Assembly (NCBI RefSeq): GCF_902499075.1
Contig: NZ_CABVPP010000055.1
Span: 1 to 50,982, forward strand
Direction of reading: 5' to 3'
DNA: 50,982 bases
From: Burkholderia pseudomultivorans
GTDB taxonomy: Bacteria; Pseudomonadota; Gammaproteobacteria; Burkholderiales; Burkholderiaceae
The translations under genes and the position numbers were made by a program. The notes under the pieces are model-generated. The model made no database searches and was not told the DNA's origin. It was given only the letters and a program-made list of their open reading frames with translations. Shown one piece after another: positions 50,594 through 50,982 of this stretch (position 1 is the first letter of the stretch; each line of letters opens with the position of its first letter).

Positions 50594-50908
50594 ATGAAAT
50601 CGCTGATCAAGGCAGTTGCGCTGGCCGCTCTGGTGGCCGCCCCGGTCGTGTCGTTCGCCCAGTCGAACCAGCAGCCGCTGACGCGCGCTCAAGTGCGTGC
50701 CGAACTGGTCCAGCTCGAAAAGGCCGGCTACAACCCGAACGACTGGCTGAACTACCCGGAAAACATCCAGGCCGCACAGGCCAAGATCGCCGCCGCGCAG
50801 GGCGATGCGACGGGCTACGGCTCGAACGCTGCCGCGACGTCGCAATCGGGCGAGCGCGTGGTCGCGCCGGCCGCCAACGACCGTTCGTCGGTGTTCTTCG
50901 GCCACTAA
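50594..50908 (+). CDS. DUF4148 secreted protein (copy 2)
   Basis: A 104-residue exported protein. The signal peptide ends VVSFAQ; the mature part begins SNQQPLTRAQVRAELVQLEK and continues AGYNPNDWLNYPENIQAAQA, the DUF4148 core, then a Ser/Ala-rich tail ending VFFGH. It shares signal peptide pattern and the TRAQVxxEL/YNP/YP order with the copy at 21138-21440. ATG 50594 follows CTGGAGGTAATGCATC. Function unknown; DUF4148 genes are frequent in Burkholderia and often well expressed. Confidence 0.88.
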   Translation: MKSLIKAVALAALVAAPVVSFAQSNQQPLTRAQVRAELVQLEKAGYNPNDWLNYPENIQAAQAKIAAAQGDATGYGSNAAATSQSGERVVAPAANDRSSVFFGH

Positions 50909-50936
50909 AAAGCTCTAACAAAAAGAGTTACGAGGG

Positions 50937-50965
50937 CTGTTAACCCGCTGCACGCTCTGTTAACC
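50937..50965. repeat. CTGTTAACC direct repeat at the window edge
   Basis: CTGTTAACC occurs at 50937-50945 and 50957-50965, exactly 20 bp apart (about two helical turns), each with a GTTAAC core. They may belong to the promoter of a gene beyond the window. Confidence 0.4.
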
Positions 50966-50982
50966 TCATCGTTGTTTCGCTA

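Noticed and set aside
1-50982. CRISPR arrays, insertion sequences, integrases, tRNA/rRNA genes, toxin-antitoxin or phage modules
   Set aside because: I looked for regular spaced repeats, transposase or integrase motifs and RNA gene signatures and saw none.

Overview
The window is about 51 kb of very GC-rich DNA (most third codon positions G or C) with single-gene and small-operon metabolic modules, several LysR/GntR/IclR regulators, two DUF4148 proteins and a Burkholderia-type trimeric porin. This gene style fits a Burkholderia (probably cepacia complex) secondary chromosome. The assignment rests on gene content and composition only. I see no rRNA, tRNA, CRISPR array, insertion sequence, integrase or phage gene.

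Layout. 1-5.5 kb: an IclR regulator (cut by the left edge) faces a metallo-beta-lactamase-fold hydrolase with a reduced metal site, followed by two tandem paralogous MFS carboxylate-type transporters and a cupin related to 2,4'-dihydroxyacetophenone dioxygenase. 5.6-7.5 kb: a MarR regulator with a 38-bp perfect AT-rich palindrome just before its start, a possible 36-codon leader ORF, and an MFS exporter. 7.5-11.6 kb: a beta-alanine catabolic module (LysR regulator, beta-alanine:pyruvate aminotransferase, malonate/methylmalonate-semialdehyde dehydrogenase). 11.7-13.5 kb: two secreted proteins around a LysR relic. 13.6-17.1 kb: LuxR-type regulator, APC permease and DmpA-like aminopeptidase. 17.3-22.8 kb: small secreted protein, FUSC exporter facing a LysR regulator, DUF4148 protein and porin. 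23.1-28 kb: VOC protein, CodA-like deaminase, unusual ClC protein, AtoE-type transporter. 28-32.2 kb: a GntR/SDR/BKACE/MFS operon for an unidentified beta-hydroxy or beta-keto acid. 32.4-35.6 kb: lipoprotein phosphoesterase and di-heme peroxidase. 35.9-40.4 kb: DMT exporter, Lrp regulator, AroP-like permease and aromatic aminotransferase. 40.5-43.4 kb: four small genes, an FNR-type regulator and an orphan receiver protein, with FNR-box-like sites. 43.5-46.7 kb: a trans-3-hydroxy-L-proline module (Pyr2C reductase, GntR regulator, Cys/Thr-type dehydratase) with repeated operator-like sites. 46.8-50.9 kb: a class A penicillin-binding protein with a low-complexity tail, a PilZ protein and a second DUF4148 protein.

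Most of the window is a set of independent import-plus-catabolism cassettes, each beside its own regulator. I found no single obviously new multi-gene defence or mobile system. The features most worth following are regulatory (the 38-bp MarR palindrome, the coupled leader ORF, the repeated GntR sites, the FNR-box small-gene cluster, the palindrome before the orphan receiver) and active-site variants (metallo-hydrolase, ClC and CodA-like proteins), plus the BKACE operon of unknown substrate.
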